DNA of 14,540 bases, taken from an uncultured Bacilli bacterium. GTDB taxonomy: Bacteria; Bacillota_I; Bacilli_A; RF39; UBA660. The position numbers were made by a program, and so were the translations under genes. The stretch is from assembly GCA_947628765.1 (NCBI GenBank), contig CANRBD010000019.1, forward strand, positions 1-14,540, in the 5' to 3' direction. Positions 14,107 to 14,540 of the stretch are shown in pieces. How positions within the stretch are numbered: the stretch's first letter is position 1; every line of letters begins with the position of its first letter. The notes beneath the pieces were generated by a model. It ran no database searches. It was not told the DNA's origin and saw nothing but the letters and a program-made list of their open reading frames with translations.

Positions 14107-14540
14107 ATGAAGTTAGAAAAAGCACAAAAATTAGAAATACCAGAAGCTAAAATGACCTTATGGAAAAGCATGGATAATTATTTTGATAGTGAAACCTTAT
14201 TATTAAATTACATTGAAAATGAATTAAATAAATTAATCACAAATGATAATTTCCTTGGTTCAAAAAGAAAAGTATATTATTATAGCGGAATTTTATCATC
14301 TTTAAAAAAATATGATTATTTACAAGAATTTATGGGCGAAACTGATGTTTTCATGATAAGTAAACTTTTATATGATAAAGATCAATTTACTGTTGATGAT
14401 GTTCATTTTAAAACTAATTTTGATAAATGCCAGTTAAAGCCAGAAAGTTATAACTATGGTTGGGTTAATTTTTTTACTGATGGTAAAGAACTAAAACGAT
14501 TATATGAAGAATTTGGCAAACGAGGAATTGAATTTTCTGA
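14107..14540 (+). CDS. Unrecognised protein, N-terminal 144 residues (gene runs off the window)
   Basis: The frame is open from ATG 14107, six bases after AGGAGG, to the end of the window. It begins MKLEKAQKLEIPEAKMTLWK and is rich in Lys, Glu, Tyr, Asp and Asn, with no signal peptide or membrane segment. Predicted helices include NYFDSETLLLNYIENELNKL and the lysine- and tyrosine-rich stretch after it (KRKVYYYSGILSSLKKYDYL); later comes YNYGWVNFFTDGKELKRLYE. I recognise no catalytic motif. It is divergent from the comN operon, is preceded by the 13-base inverted repeat and has its own promoter, so it is probably regulated separately from the housekeeping genes. The full length and stop codon are outside the window. 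Confidence 0.85.
   Translation, partial: MKLEKAQKLEIPEAKMTLWKSMDNYFDSETLLLNYIENELNKLITNDNFLGSKRKVYYYSGILSSLKKYDYLQEFMGETDVFMISKLLYDKDQFTVDDVHFKTNFDKCQLKPESYNYGWVNFFTDGKELKRLYEEFGKRGIEFS

Noticed and set aside
1..14540. CRISPR arrays, tRNA or rRNA genes, transposases, phage genes
   Set aside because: None was seen. The only tandem repeats are the in-frame 84-base units of the surface protein.

Overview
The window comes from a low-GC Gram-positive bacterium, most likely a Bacillota lineage of class Bacilli. Evidence: AT-rich DNA, strong AGGAGG ribosome sites, TTGACA/TATAAT promoters, a fused SecDF, a LexA with Bacillus-type CGAAC operators, a T-box leader and a ComN-like regulator. TGG tryptophan codons and ordinary stops fit the standard code. 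The shortened ThrRS and the thioester-domain surface proteins would suit an uncultured host-associated lineage, but I cannot place it further.

Layout. (1) 1-1150: an SOS locus. lexA (+) is divergent from an unlisted 43-residue single-pass membrane peptide (-), followed by the start of transketolase (-). Two LexA boxes sit in two face-to-face promoters that share the same -35 and -10 hexamers. This is the B. subtilis lexA/yneA/tkt arrangement, with a tiny membrane peptide in the place of the division inhibitor YneA. (2) 1147-5180: lysS, then a threonine T-box operon made of a 101-residue unknown protein and a ThrRS without its TGS domain, all on the minus strand. (3) 5188-7666: two tandem paralogous Cys-Gln thioester-domain surface proteins. 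The downstream one is broken by an 83-base deletion. The intact one carries four exact 28-residue two-cysteine repeats before a wall or membrane anchor. (4) 7647-13962: a minus-strand housekeeping operon, comN-like, secDF, rel, dtd and an AI-2E-family membrane protein, with short gaps or overlaps. Rel has an altered hydrolase motif (HDVIKE instead of HDxxED). (5) 13963-14540: a 13-bp perfect inverted repeat between divergent promoters, then the start of an unrecognised gene that runs off the window.

How the parts work together: most genes serve translation, its quality control and stress response (LysRS, ThrRS, D-aminoacyl-tRNA deacylase, Rel, LexA). SecDF would help export the surface adhesin-like proteins. 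The strongest candidate for something undescribed is the LexA-controlled 43-residue membrane peptide. Next come the unknown T-box-controlled protein paired with TGS-less ThrRS, the Rel active-site change, and the broken and intact thioester protein pair.
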